From: Prevotellaceae bacterium
GTDB lineage: Bacteria; Bacteroidota; Bacteroidia; Bacteroidales; Bacteroidaceae
Direction: 5' to 3'
Length of the DNA: 64,000 nt
Assembly (NCBI GenBank): GCA_028723525.1
Contig: JAQYET010000062.1
Location: forward strand, 1-64,000
Shown here: positions 1 through 9,007 of the stretch, piece by piece
How the letters are laid out: the number at the start of each line of letters is the position of its first letter
How positions within the stretch are numbered: position 1 is the first letter of the stretch
Position numbers and translations under genes: made by a program
Notes under the pieces: generated by a model
The model's input: only the letters and a program-made list of their open reading frames with translations
Databases searched by the model: none
Told to the model about the DNA's origin: nothing

Positions 1-84
1 CAGGGCATGCGCCTCAACCAAAGTTGGGAAACACTACAGAAGGGATTGTATATTGTGAATGGAAAGAAAAGGATGAAAGAGTGA
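1..84 (+). CDS. 3' end of a secreted-protein gene (partial)
   Basis: An open frame runs in from the window edge and stops with TGA at 82-84, giving 27 residues. The ending LQKGLYIVNGKKRMKE resembles the last strand of the C-terminal tails of many Bacteroidetes secreted proteins (patterns like KGxYIVNGKK), so this is probably the tail of an exported or type IX-sorted protein. A hairpin with AT-rich flanks at 142-173 would end its transcript. The rest of the gene is outside the window and its function cannot be read. Confidence rests on the tail motif and the terminator. Confidence 0.5.
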   Translation, partial: QGMRLNQSWETLQKGLYIVNGKKRMKE

Positions 85-141
85 AAGTATAAAATCATTA
101 TTACTTTTCGCTAAAACTTCCTTATCTATTATTATAAACAA

Positions 142-173
142 AGGGCTGAATTCCAAGTAATGGATTCAGCCCT
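142..173 (+). terminator. Hairpin terminator after the partial gene
   Basis: Arms AGGGCTGAAT (142-151) and ATTCAGCCCT (164-173) pair perfectly, with AT-rich sequence on both sides. It follows the stop codon at 84, so it probably ends the plus-strand transcript. Confidence 0.55.
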
Positions 174-214
174 GATTATTATCTTGTATGAGGGAGTGTC
201 AAAAGGTAAAACTT

Positions 215-262
215 TGAAGTGAACCCCGGAAGTATTCTGTCTAACTTCCGGGATTCACTTCA
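215..262. other. Strong 18-bp hairpin of unknown role
   Basis: TGAAGTGAA (215-223) and CCCGGAAGT (225-233) pair with ACTTCCGGG (244-252) and TTCACTTCA (254-262). There is one C-A mismatch and a 10-base loop. It has no T-run and lies between two terminator-like hairpins in the 343-base gene-free stretch 85-427. No gene is visible in that stretch. Confidence 0.6.
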
Positions 263-318
263 GTGTACCTTTGTTCGTGATTATATTGTTTTCTGCTAAA
301 GACAAAAGGTAATCAAAA

Positions 319-348
319 AGGCTGAAATCCAAGAGGGGGCTTCAGCCT
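319..348 (-). terminator. Terminator of the hut operon
   Basis: Arms AGGCTGAA (319-326) and TTCAGCCT (341-348) form a stem. On the minus strand it is followed by TTTTT, as expected just after the hutI stop at 428. T-rich sequence on the plus side means it could work in both directions. Confidence 0.7.
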
Positions 349-427
349 AATTTTTATTTAGAGAAAAACTTTTAGCAGACAGCAATATTTTTGAAATGAT
401 TGCTCTCCATGAGCGAAAGATAATCTT

Positions 428-1675
428 TCAGACTTCTTTACCTTGCAAGAACACACGACGTATGATTGGTGTGGTGTATGCGTAAGGAATGAAAGCAATA
501 GAAGATATCGGCTGAGTGATGAAGAAGTTTGCCACCTTTCCCACAGCGATTGAACCATATTCCCGACTCAAGCCCATTGCTGCGGCACCGTTGATTGTGG
601 CAGCATTGATTGCCTCTTCCGGTTGCAGGCGCATCTTGATACATGCGAGAGATATGGCAAACTTCATGTCGCCCGACGGTGTTGACCCCGGATTATAGTC
701 GCTGGCTATTGCTACCGGCAGCCCGGCGGAGATCATCTTTCTTCCCGGAGCAAACGGCATGTTCAGGAAGAAAGATGTTCCCGGCAATGCAGTGGGCATA
801 GTTTCGGCATCGCGCATCATTTCGATGTCCTCATCTGTCATGCTTTCAAGATGGTCAACAGAAAGAGCCGAGTGCTTCACAGCCACCTCAACACCTCCCG
901 ACGGTGCTAACTCCTCACCGTGAATCTTGCCACGCATACCGTAACGTGCACCGGCTTCGAGTATTCTTGACGTCTCTTCAAAGGTGAAGAAGCCCTCATC
1001 ACAGAACACATCGATGAAATCTGCCAAGCCCTCTGCAGCCACTGCGGGCAACATTTCATCTATTACAAGATTGACATAATCCGCCTGTGAATAGCCGCGT
1101 GCCACGGCATGTGCCCCAAGGAAGGTGCTCATCACTTTCAGCGGTGCGGTCTCCTTGATACGCCTTATCACGCGGAGCATCTTCAGTTCGTCTGCAGTGC
1201 TTAGTCCGTAGCCGCTCTTTATTTCCACCGCACCGGTACCTTTCCTTATTATCTCCTGCACACGCGGCATGGACTGCTCGTAGAGTTCGTCTTCCGAAAG
1301 GTTGTGCAGACGGTCGGCACTGTTAAGTATCCCGCCTCCTCTGCGCGCTATCTCGGCATAACTGAGACCGTTTATCTTATCCACGAACTCCTGTTCTCTG
1401 CTTCCGGCAAATACCAAGTGGGTGTGGCTGTCGCAGAAAGAAGGCAGCACAGTGCCGCCTTCGGCATCCACGACGGAGTCTGCCTGCTGTTCGTATGTTG
1501 CCGCAGCGTCGCTGTCTTCGCGTGCAGAACCGTAAGCAGTGATTACGCCGTCGGTGGCAAAGAGCCAAGCGTCGGAAACGGAGGGGAGCACAGACATCTC
1601 TGCCCCCTTCCTTTTCAGCAGTCCGTCGGGATTCAGTCCCGCGAGCGTACCGATGTTCTTTACAAATAGTTTCAT
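428..1675 (-). CDS. hutI: Imidazolonepropionase
   Basis: Hydrolyses 4-imidazolone-5-propionate to N-formimino-L-glutamate, the third step of histidine degradation, in the cytoplasm. The 415-residue length is normal. The amidohydrolase metal-site motif DSHTHLVFAGSR lies near residue 82, followed by the conserved EIKSGYGLS, the FLGAHA and KIHGEEL histidines, and SDYNPGSTPS near the C-terminus. The ATG overlaps the hutH stop (ATGA, 1672-1675), so the two genes are translationally coupled as the last two genes of the hut operon. Nothing is missing from the active site. Confidence 0.97.
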   Translation of the reverse strand: MKLFVKNIGTLAGLNPDGLLKRKGAEMSVLPSVSDAWLFATDGVITAYGSAREDSDAAATYEQQADSVVDAEGGTVLPSFCDSHTHLVFAGSREQEFVDKINGLSYAEIARRGGGILNSADRLHNLSEDELYEQSMPRVQEIIRKGTGAVEIKSGYGLSTADELKMLRVIRRIKETAPLKVMSTFLGAHAVARGYSQADYVNLVIDEMLPAVAAEGLADFIDVFCDEGFFTFEETSRILEAGARYGMRGKIHGEELAPSGGVEVAVKHSALSVDHLESMTDEDIEMMRDAETMPTALPGTSFFLNMPFAPGRKMISAGLPVAIASDYNPGSTPSGDMKFAISLACIKMRLQPEEAINAATINGAAAMGLSREYGSIAVGKVANFFITQPISSIAFIPYAYTTPIIRRVFLQGKEV

Positions 1676-3147
1676 TTGCGCAAGAATTCTATTGAACGCC
1701 GGATGTAAGGATACATCAGCACATCGTTTTCAATGAAAGGCACGGTTTTGCGATACTCATCATAAATTTCCATAATCTTCGGTGATGACTTCAGAGGCTT
1801 GCGGAAGTCAAGGGCTTGAGCTGCATTGAACAACTCTATCGCAAGCACACGCTCGGTATTCAGAATCACCTTATATAGTTTTATGGCAGCGTTTGCGCCC
1901 ATGCTCACATGGTCTTCTTGGTCTTGACAAGACGGTATGCTGTCTGTGGATGACGGCATGGCAAGACTCTTATTGAGCGATACACACGATGCTGCGGTGT
2001 ATTGAGTAATCATGAAACCGCTGTTAAGTCCGGGTTTTGCCACAAGGAAACTCGGCAGGTTGCGCGTTCCTGACACCAAACGATAAATTCTTCGCTCCGA
2101 AATGTTGGCAAGTTCGCTCATTGCCATAGCGAGGAAGTCTATAGGCAACGCGATAGGTTCGCCGTGGAAGTTGCCGGCAGAGATGATAAGGTCTTCATCA
2201 GGGCATACTGTCGGATTGTCGGTTGCAGAGTTTATCTCAGTGTCTATCACCGAAGTTACATATCTTATGGTGTCTTTCACTGCACCGTGCACCTGCGGAG
2301 CACATCTGAATGAATACGGGTCCTGAACGTGAGTCTTAGGAGTCTTTATCAACTCAGAGCCTTCGAGCATCTCTTTCATGCGTGCGGCGGTCTCCAACTG
2401 CCCCTTATGCGGACGCACGAGATGAACAGCCTCGGTGAAAGGCTCTATTCTTCCGTCGTAAGCATCAAGCGACATAGACGCGATACGGTCTGCCCAGTCG
2501 CTCAAACGATAAGCCTGAAGCAATGCCCATACAGCAAACGAACTCATGTTCTGTGTTCCGTTGAGCAATGCCAGACCCTCCTTGCTTGCAAGTTCGATAG
2601 GCGACCAATTCCTGCGGCGCAGCATTTCCTCTCCCGATATTACGCTGCCCTCATACTCCACTTCACCAAGTCCGATAAGTGGTAGGCAAAGATGAGCCAG
2701 CGGGACAAGGTCGCCGGAAGCACCGAGAGAGCCTTGACGATAGACAACCGGGTAAACTCCGTTGTTGAAGAAGTCAACAAGTCGCTGCACAGTGTCCAGT
2801 TTACAGCCCGAATATCCGTAACTCAAAGACTGAATCTTCAGCAACAACATTATCTTAACGACGTCGTTAGGGACGCGCTCGCCGGTTCCGCAGGCATGGC
2901 TTTTTATCAGATTTATTTGCAGTTGGGTGAGCTGGTCTTTGCTTATAGAGACATTACAGAGCGAACCAAATCCTGTTGTGACACCATATACGGGCTCGGG
3001 ATTTCGCGCAATTTTTTCGTCGAGGTAGTTACGACAACGCTCAATGCGCTGCTTTGCATCATCACTAAGTTCTATCTCGTAATCGTTATAGACAATCTCT
3101 CCAACACGTTCTATCGAGAGATGTTCTGCACTTATTTTATGTATCAT
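1672..3147 (-). CDS. hutH: Histidine ammonia-lyase
   Basis: Removes ammonia from L-histidine to give urocanate, the first step of the pathway. The 491-residue protein has the Ala-Ser-Gly triad (residues 143-145, in GSLGASGDLVPLAHL) that cyclises into the MIO cofactor, plus YGVTTGFGSL near residue 54. The downstream hutI start overlaps its stop by four bases. An 81-base gap separates it from hutU and holds a long hairpin (3178-3220). Without working upstream hutU, urocanate made here could not be processed. Confidence 0.97.
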   Translation of the reverse strand: MIHKISAEHLSIERVGEIVYNDYEIELSDDAKQRIERCRNYLDEKIARNPEPVYGVTTGFGSLCNVSISKDQLTQLQINLIKSHACGTGERVPNDVVKIMLLLKIQSLSYGYSGCKLDTVQRLVDFFNNGVYPVVYRQGSLGASGDLVPLAHLCLPLIGLGEVEYEGSVISGEEMLRRRNWSPIELASKEGLALLNGTQNMSSFAVWALLQAYRLSDWADRIASMSLDAYDGRIEPFTEAVHLVRPHKGQLETAARMKEMLEGSELIKTPKTHVQDPYSFRCAPQVHGAVKDTIRYVTSVIDTEINSATDNPTVCPDEDLIISAGNFHGEPIALPIDFLAMAMSELANISERRIYRLVSGTRNLPSFLVAKPGLNSGFMITQYTAASCVSLNKSLAMPSSTDSIPSCQDQEDHVSMGANAAIKLYKVILNTERVLAIELFNAAQALDFRKPLKSSPKIMEIYDEYRKTVPFIENDVLMYPYIRRSIEFLRK

Positions 3148-3177
3148 TGTTTTTATCTCCTTTTGTTTTCAGCCAAT

Positions 3178-3220
3178 GAAAGCCCGTATTATTCGTCATT
3201 AACGAGTAATCCGGGCTTTC
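3178..3220 (-). other. Intercistronic hairpin between hutU and hutH
   Basis: GAAAGCCCG (3178-3186) pairs with CGGGCTTTC (3212-3220). After one mismatch, nine more pairs (3188-3196 with 3202-3210, one G-U) give a stem of about 18 pairs. There is no T-run on the minus strand, so it looks more like an mRNA processing or stability element, or a weak attenuator, than a full terminator. Confidence 0.6.
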
Positions 3221-3228
3221 CTGTCTGT

Positions 3229-5235
3229 TTAGAATTGATTTATTATTTCGTCGTCAACGAAGTTGGGTATCGTAACAGTGAGTTCCGGAGTGCGCTCCAT
3301 CTCGCGTTTTATGGCGTCGATAGAACCCTTGTTGCGTGCCCAAGAGCGGCGGGCAATTCCGTTGTTGACATCCCAAAAGAGCATTTGGCGTATCTTGCGC
3401 TCCGCTTCTTCGCTTCCGTCAATCACCATTCCGAAGCCACCATTGATTACTTCGCCCCAGCCTACGCCACCACCGTTGTGGATGCTCACCCACGTAGCAC
3501 CACGGAACGAGTCGCCGATGACATTTTGGACTGCCATGTCTGCACAGAAACGCGAACCGTCATAGATGTTTGAGGTTTCGCGGAACGGAGAGTCGGTGCC
3601 GGAAACGTCGTGATGGTCTCTTCCCAACACTACCGGACGACTTATCTCTCCACGACGTATAGCATCGTTGAAAGCAAGCGCAATCTTCATTCTTCCTTCA
3701 CTGTCGGCATACAGAATACGTGCCTGCGACCCCACTACGAGGTTGTTTTTTCCCGCCTCACGAATCCAGTGGAGGTTGTCGGCGAGTTGTCCTTTGATGT
3801 CTTCAGGCACGGTCTTCATCATCTCGTCGAGCACCTCGGTTGCCAAGCGGTCGGTAACGGCAAGGTCTTCCGGTGTGCAAGATGAGCATACCCAGCGGAA
3901 AGGACCGAAGCCATAGTCGAAGAACATCGGGCCCATGATGTCCTGAACGTATGAAGGATAGCGGAACTTAGAGTCTGAGTTGTCTGCAAATATGTCTGCC
4001 CCTGCCCTGCCTGCGGTGAGTAGGAAGGCGTTGCCATAGTCGAAGAAATACATGCCCTTAGAGGAAATCTTGTTGATTGCGTTCACCTGACGGCGCAGCG
4101 ACTCATAGACTTTCTCCTCGAAGAGTTCCGGTTGCTCTGCCATCATGCGGTTAGACTCCTCAAGTGTCATGCCCACAGGATAGTAACCTCCGGCAAAGGC
4201 GTTGTGGAGCGATGTCTGGTCGCTACCCAAGTCAACACGTATATCATCCTTTGCAAGACGCTCCCAAAGGTCAACCACATTGCCGATGTATGCCATAGAT
4301 ACCACGCGACGGTCTTCCACAGCCTTGAGGACTGCAGGAATGAGCTTGTCGAGGTCGTCATACAATTCATCAACCCAGCCCTGCTCATATCTTTTGTGTG
4401 CAGCCATTGGATTTATTTCGGCAACAACGCTCACCACGCCTGCGATGTTTCCTGCCTTCGGTTGTGCTCCCGACATGCCACCGAGACCACTACTGATGAA
4501 CAAAGGAATGCGGTCGCGGCTATCGCCCATAACCTTGCGGGCTGCGTTGAGAACCGTGATGGTGGTGCCATGCACAATGCCCTGCGGACCGATATACATA
4601 TACGAGCCTGCTGTCATCTGACCGTATTGGCTCACGCCGAGAGCATTGTCGCGCTCCCAATCGTCAGGCTTGCTGTAATTAGGGATAACCATTCCGTTAG
4701 TAACCACCACTCTCGGTGCGGTTTTATTAGACGGGAACAGTCCGAGGGGGTGTCCGCTATACATAACGAGAGTCTGTTCGTCGGTCATCTCCGACAGATA
4801 TTTCATCACCAAACGATACTGCGCCCAATTCTGGAACACCGCTCCATTGCCTCCGTAGGTAATCAACTCATGAGGATGTTGTGCCACAGCCTTGTCGAGA
4901 TTGTTCTGTATCATCATCATGATGGCAGCCGCCTGTTCCGAACGGTGCGGATATTCATCTATCGGACGAGCATACATATCGTATGTAGGGCGGAAACGAT
5001 ACATGTATATGCGACCGTATTTCTCCAATTCCTCGGCAAACTCCGGTGCAAGTGCTGCGTGCATTTCCTTCGGGAAATAGCGCAAGGCGTTGCGAAGAGC
5101 CAGTCGTTTTTATTCTGCCGTCAAGATGTAATTAAGCTTCGGGGCGTGGCTGTACGTAGTGTCATACATCGGCATTACCGGCAAAGTCTGCGGTATGCCT
5201 TCGCGTATTTCTCTTGAAAATTCTTCTTTTGTCAT
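3229..5235 (-). pseudogene. hutU: Urocanate hydratase with in-frame stop at codon 42
   Basis: Urocanase converts urocanate to imidazolonepropionate using a tightly bound NAD+. The natural start is the ATG at 5235: 41 codons (MTKEEFSREI...NYILTAE) are followed by TAA at 5112-5110. The same frame then continues without a break as KRLALRNALRYFPKE for the rest of a normal ~668-residue urocanase, including YGGNGAVFQNW, SSGLGGMSGAQ and HNGGGVGWGE. The family normally reads EE or similar at the break, so a single GAA-to-TAA change explains it. It is either a fresh nonsense mutation or a sequence error. A TTG at 5085 could restart translation but would leave out about 50 conserved residues. Gene order (ftcD-hutU-hutH-hutI) and the intact neighbours argue for very recent damage or error. 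Confidence 0.9.
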
Positions 5236-5271
5236 TTCGTTTTATATTTATTTTTGTTTACTCTCAGAAAA

Positions 5272-6984
5272 CTACAAGTTATTGATAACTTTCTCCACGA
5301 TAGCCATTATCTTCTTCTCTTCGGCATTAGCCTTGGCAACAATCTGTTCTGCCTCTGCCACGAGAGCATCGGCTTTAGCCTTGTCTTTCAGCGAAGCGGC
5401 GTTTATCTTCACGTTGAGACCGGCTCCGATAACCGCTGCACGAGCCGCCAAAGCACCAACGCCGGCATCAGAAACGCTGTTCGGATTTCCCTCTTCAGCC
5501 ATTGCCTTGCATATCTCGAATGCTCCGAAAGACGCTTTCATGGTCTGGAGAGGCACCTGTGTGGCATAGAGTGTTGCTGCCTGTATTGCCTCGCTGCGTG
5601 CAGCTTTGTCCTCATCGGTCTTCTTAGGCATGCCGAACGCTGCCATTATACGGTTGAAAGCTTCGGTGTCTTCGTCAACAAGGTGCAACAGTTCGCTGAT
5701 GAGTGCCTGTCCCTTGTCTGCCCATACCGAGAAGTCGTGGCAACGAACGTCCCAGCCGGCTTTGTGAGAAGAGAGATTGGCAACCATTGTTCCGAGTGCG
5801 GCTCCCAGTGCTCCCATATAGGCAGAGATTGTTCCACCACCCGGTGCCGGGCTTTCGCGAGAGGTCTCGAGTGCGAAATCTTTCACCGTGAGATCGGCGA
5901 GCAACGACTTCTTGTTGGCGTCCTCAAGAAGATACTCTATGACTTTCTCTCTCGGGTTAAACTCTTTCAGGTCTTCAAGTCCGAGCGACTTAATTGCAAT
6001 CATCAAGATGTCTTCCTCCGGAATACCGGTAGAGCGGTTCTGCTTCTCAAGGAAATAGCGTCCGGCTTCTATCAGTACGCGCTTTGGTATAAGACCGACT
6101 ATTTCAGTACCGGTGACTCTCACGCCACGGTTGTTTGCACAGCGGCACACCTCGTCGAAAGCTTTATGCAATGGGGTAACGTTGATGTTGGTGATGTTCA
6201 TTGACACCTGTGCTATCTTATATTCGTCGATGAACCAGCCTATTGCCTTTGTGCTCTTCAGCGTACCGGGCTGCATTATGGTCTTTCCGTTCTCGTCTTT
6301 CTTGGGTTTGCCTGTTATCGGATTGCCCTCACGCACAGGACGACCTTTCTCACGGACATCGAATGCGATTGCATTGGCACGTCTTGTTGATGTGGTATTG
6401 AGGTTGTAATTAACGGCAATGAGGAAATCGCGTGCTCCGACTGCCGTGCATCCTGTGCGTGCAACGCGCTCATCAAACGGTCTTGTTCCGAAATCGGGCT
6501 GCTTGCCTTTTGTTGAAAGTTTCTCTGCTATTGCCTCATACTCTCCCTCGCGGCACACTGCAAGATTGCTGCGCTCCTTGGTATAGGCTGCCGCCTCGTA
6601 GCAATAGCACGGTATCTCGAGTTCGTCAGCGATGCGCTTTGCCAACTCGCGCGCCATCTCTGCACACTCTTCGAGAGTTACTCCGGCAACAGGTATCAGC
6701 GGCAAGACATCGGTTGCACCCATGCGCGGGTGGGCACCATGATGCTTGCGCATATCTATCAGTTCTCCGGCTTTCTTCACACTGCGGAACGCTGCTTCCA
6801 CCACGGCTTCGGGTTCGCCGACAAACGTCACCACTGTACGGTTTGTTGCTTCACCCGGGTCAACGTCAAGCAGACGTACACCATTTACACTTTCAAGTTC
6901 GTTTGTAATTTGTTTGATAATACTCAAATCGCGTCCTTCACTGAAATTAGGTACGCATTCGATAATACGTTTAAAGTTACTCAT
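5272..6984 (-). CDS. ftcD: Glutamate formimidoyltransferase / formimidoyl-THF cyclodeaminase
   Basis: Bifunctional enzyme of 570 residues that moves the formimino group from formiminoglutamate to tetrahydrofolate and then releases ammonia to give methenyl-THF. The transferase half (about residues 1-330) starts with CVPNFSEGRD and carries KHHGAHPRMGATDVLPLIP. The cyclodeaminase half (about 365-570) has SPAPGGGTISAYMGALGAAL. It is the first gene of the hut operon, right behind a good Bacteroidetes promoter (7016-7047). Its presence, with no hutG or hutF here, indicates the folate-linked route to glutamate. Confidence 0.96.
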   Translation of the reverse strand: MSNFKRIIECVPNFSEGRDLSIIKQITNELESVNGVRLLDVDPGEATNRTVVTFVGEPEAVVEAAFRSVKKAGELIDMRKHHGAHPRMGATDVLPLIPVAGVTLEECAEMARELAKRIADELEIPCYCYEAAAYTKERSNLAVCREGEYEAIAEKLSTKGKQPDFGTRPFDERVARTGCTAVGARDFLIAVNYNLNTTSTRRANAIAFDVREKGRPVREGNPITGKPKKDENGKTIMQPGTLKSTKAIGWFIDEYKIAQVSMNITNINVTPLHKAFDEVCRCANNRGVRVTGTEIVGLIPKRVLIEAGRYFLEKQNRSTGIPEEDILMIAIKSLGLEDLKEFNPREKVIEYLLEDANKKSLLADLTVKDFALETSRESPAPGGGTISAYMGALGAALGTMVANLSSHKAGWDVRCHDFSVWADKGQALISELLHLVDEDTEAFNRIMAAFGMPKKTDEDKAARSEAIQAATLYATQVPLQTMKASFGAFEICKAMAEEGNPNSVSDAGVGALAARAAVIGAGLNVKINAASLKDKAKADALVAEAEQIVAKANAEEKKIMAIVEKVINNL

Positions 6985-7015
6985 ATAGATAATTTAAGAT
7001 AAGGAATTGCTTGTG

Positions 7016-7047
7016 CAAATATATAACTTTTAGGTTAATCGTGCAAA
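7016..7047 (-). promoter_or_regulatory. Bacteroidetes promoter of the hut operon
   Basis: On the minus strand TTTG (7047-7044), a 20-base spacer and TATATTTG (7023-7016) match the TTTG/TAnnTTTG consensus. Transcription would begin near 7011, about 27 bases before the ftcD ATG. Confidence 0.75.
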
Positions 7048-7172
7048 ATCTTTTGATTTTTTTTCATCGGCGTTACGATATATGTCTGCTAAAAAATGCA
7101 GAAACGTGCTTCTTACATTCCGCTTGAGTCGTTTTCGCCTCATTGATAGCAGTTTTCAAGATGTCGCAGTTT

Positions 7173-8765
7173 TCATTTTGTCTTGTCGTAAGCATGCACC
7201 GGATAGTCGGTGGTGTAATGCAGACCGCGACATTCTTTACGTTCTATTGCCTGCCGGGTTATGAGATACCCCACATTTATCATGTTGCGCAGTTCGCAAA
7301 TATCGCGACTCGCTTTCACTCTGCGGAAGAGGTTCTCCGTCTCTTCATACAATATGTCGAGTCTGTCCCATGCTCTCTTCAGTCGGAGGTCGCTCCTTAC
7401 TATCCCGACATAGTTAGACATTATCTCGCCAACCTCCTTCACGCTTTGTGTGATGAGCACTTTTTCCTCGTTTGTCATTGTGCCCTCGTCATCCCATTCC
7501 GGTATTTGTTCGTTGAAATCATACAAATCTACATGTTCCAAAGAGTGCCTTGCTGCCACATCTGCATACACTACGGCCTCTATAAGAGAGTTGGAAGCCA
7601 GACGGTTGCCACCGTGCAAACCTGTGCAGGAGCATTCCCCGATAGCATAGAGGCGGTTTATGCTCGAGCATGCGTTCTGATCCACTTTTATGCCTCCACA
7701 CATATAATGGGCTGCCGGACGCACCGGAATATAGTCTTGGGTTATGTCAAGCCCCATTGTCTTGCACTTCAGATAGATGTTTGGGAAATGATGACGTGTC
7801 TCGTCAGGATTTTTATGTGTGACGTCAAGGCAAACATGAGACAGTCCGTGTATCTTCATTTCTTTGTCGATTGCCCGGGCAACAATGTCGCGCGGTGCCA
7901 ATGAGAGACGTGGGTCATATTTTTCCATGAACGACTCACCTGTGGGTAAGCGCAATGTTGCGCCATAACCGCGCATTGCCTCGGTAATGAGGAATGCAGG
8001 GTGGGTCTCACCCGGGGAGTAGAGTGCCGTTGGGTGAAACTGCACGAACTCCATATCCTGCACTGTTCCCTTGGCTCGGTAAACCATTGCTTCACCGTCT
8101 CCTGTGGCTATTATTGGGTTTGTTGTTGTCTGGTAAACCGCTCCACAACCGCCGGTACACATTAAAGTCACTTTTGAAAGATAGGTATCAACTTTCTGTG
8201 TATCAGGATTAAGAACATAAGCCCCATAGCAGTTGATACATGATGTGCGGCGAGTTACGCGGGCACCGATATGATGCTGTGTTATTATCTCTACTGCAAA
8301 ATGATTTTCCTTGACGTCAATGTCGGGATTGTTGCGCACAGCCTCCATAAGTCCTCGCTGTATTTCTGCGCCGGTATCATCGGCATGATGCAATATTCTG
8401 AACTCCGAATGTCCACCTTCACGATGAAGGTCGAAAGAACCGTCTTTATTCTTATCGAAATTAACACCCCAGCTAACTAATTCCCGGATTTGTTCAGGCG
8501 CATTACACACAACCATTTCTACGGCGGCACGGTCAGAGATATAATCGCCTGCCACCATTGTGTCTTCTATATGTTTCTCGAAGTTATCTATCTCAAAATT
8601 TGTAACTGAAGCCACACCTCCCTGTGCAAAAGAAGTGTTGGCTTCGTCAAGAGAAGTCTTGCAAACAATACATATCTTGCCTTTCTTGGCACGTGCCACC
8701 TTCAAGGCATAACTCATCCCGGCTACACCTGCGCCGATAATGAGAAAATCATATTTATAAACCAT
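7173..8765 (-). CDS. nadB: L-aspartate oxidase
   Basis: Flavoenzyme that oxidises L-aspartate to iminoaspartate, the first step of de novo NAD synthesis; under anaerobic conditions fumarate can be the electron acceptor. The 530 residues open with the FAD-binding IIGAGVAGMSYA. They continue with NTSFAQGGVAS, the HREGGHSEFRILHHADDTG substrate region, QFHPTALY, and RPAAHYMCGGIKVD with GECSCTGLHGGNRLASNSL. No nadA or nadC lies next to it. A TATTTTTG box at 8802-8795 upstream is a possible -7 element without a clear -33. The full length and intact motifs suggest a working enzyme. Confidence 0.95.
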   Translation of the reverse strand: MVYKYDFLIIGAGVAGMSYALKVARAKKGKICIVCKTSLDEANTSFAQGGVASVTNFEIDNFEKHIEDTMVAGDYISDRAAVEMVVCNAPEQIRELVSWGVNFDKNKDGSFDLHREGGHSEFRILHHADDTGAEIQRGLMEAVRNNPDIDVKENHFAVEIITQHHIGARVTRRTSCINCYGAYVLNPDTQKVDTYLSKVTLMCTGGCGAVYQTTTNPIIATGDGEAMVYRAKGTVQDMEFVQFHPTALYSPGETHPAFLITEAMRGYGATLRLPTGESFMEKYDPRLSLAPRDIVARAIDKEMKIHGLSHVCLDVTHKNPDETRHHFPNIYLKCKTMGLDITQDYIPVRPAAHYMCGGIKVDQNACSSINRLYAIGECSCTGLHGGNRLASNSLIEAVVYADVAARHSLEHVDLYDFNEQIPEWDDEGTMTNEEKVLITQSVKEVGEIMSNYVGIVRSDLRLKRAWDRLDILYEETENLFRRVKASRDICELRNMINVGYLITRQAIERKECRGLHYTTDYPVHAYDKTK

Positions 8766-8922
8766 TATGTATGATGTTTACTATTTTACGACTGCAAAAA
8801 TAACAATAATAGCCGTAAAGAACGAATTATTTCACAAGATTAACGTTATTATTAAGACACTTGCGCCACTCTGTTATGGCATTGCATAAACAAGTGCATA
8901 AAAACCCATTCCTGAACAAAAA

Positions 8923-8959
8923 AAGTATCCCGACAATCTATCAGATAGCCGGGATACTT
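8923..8959 (-). terminator. Terminator of the rpsF-rpsR-rplI operon
   Basis: Arms AAGTATCCCG (8923-8932) and CGGGATACTT (8950-8959) form a 10-bp stem. On the minus strand it runs into a run of T (complement of 8918-8924). It lies about 50 bases after the rplI stop. Confidence 0.85.
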
Positions 8960-9007
8960 ATGTAAACTGCTTTACAGCGCGAAAATTTTCTTTTGCTTAT
9001 ATTTTGA

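Noticed and set aside
5110..5112. Selenocysteine or programmed recoding at the hutU stop
   Set aside because: The codon is TAA, not TGA; there is no slippery site or downstream structure that would point to recoding, and urocanase does not use selenium.
4132..5217. 361-residue plus-strand ORF antisense to hutU
   Set aside because: It mirrors the hutU reading frame (Cys/His-rich, no domain); a shadow of the real gene.
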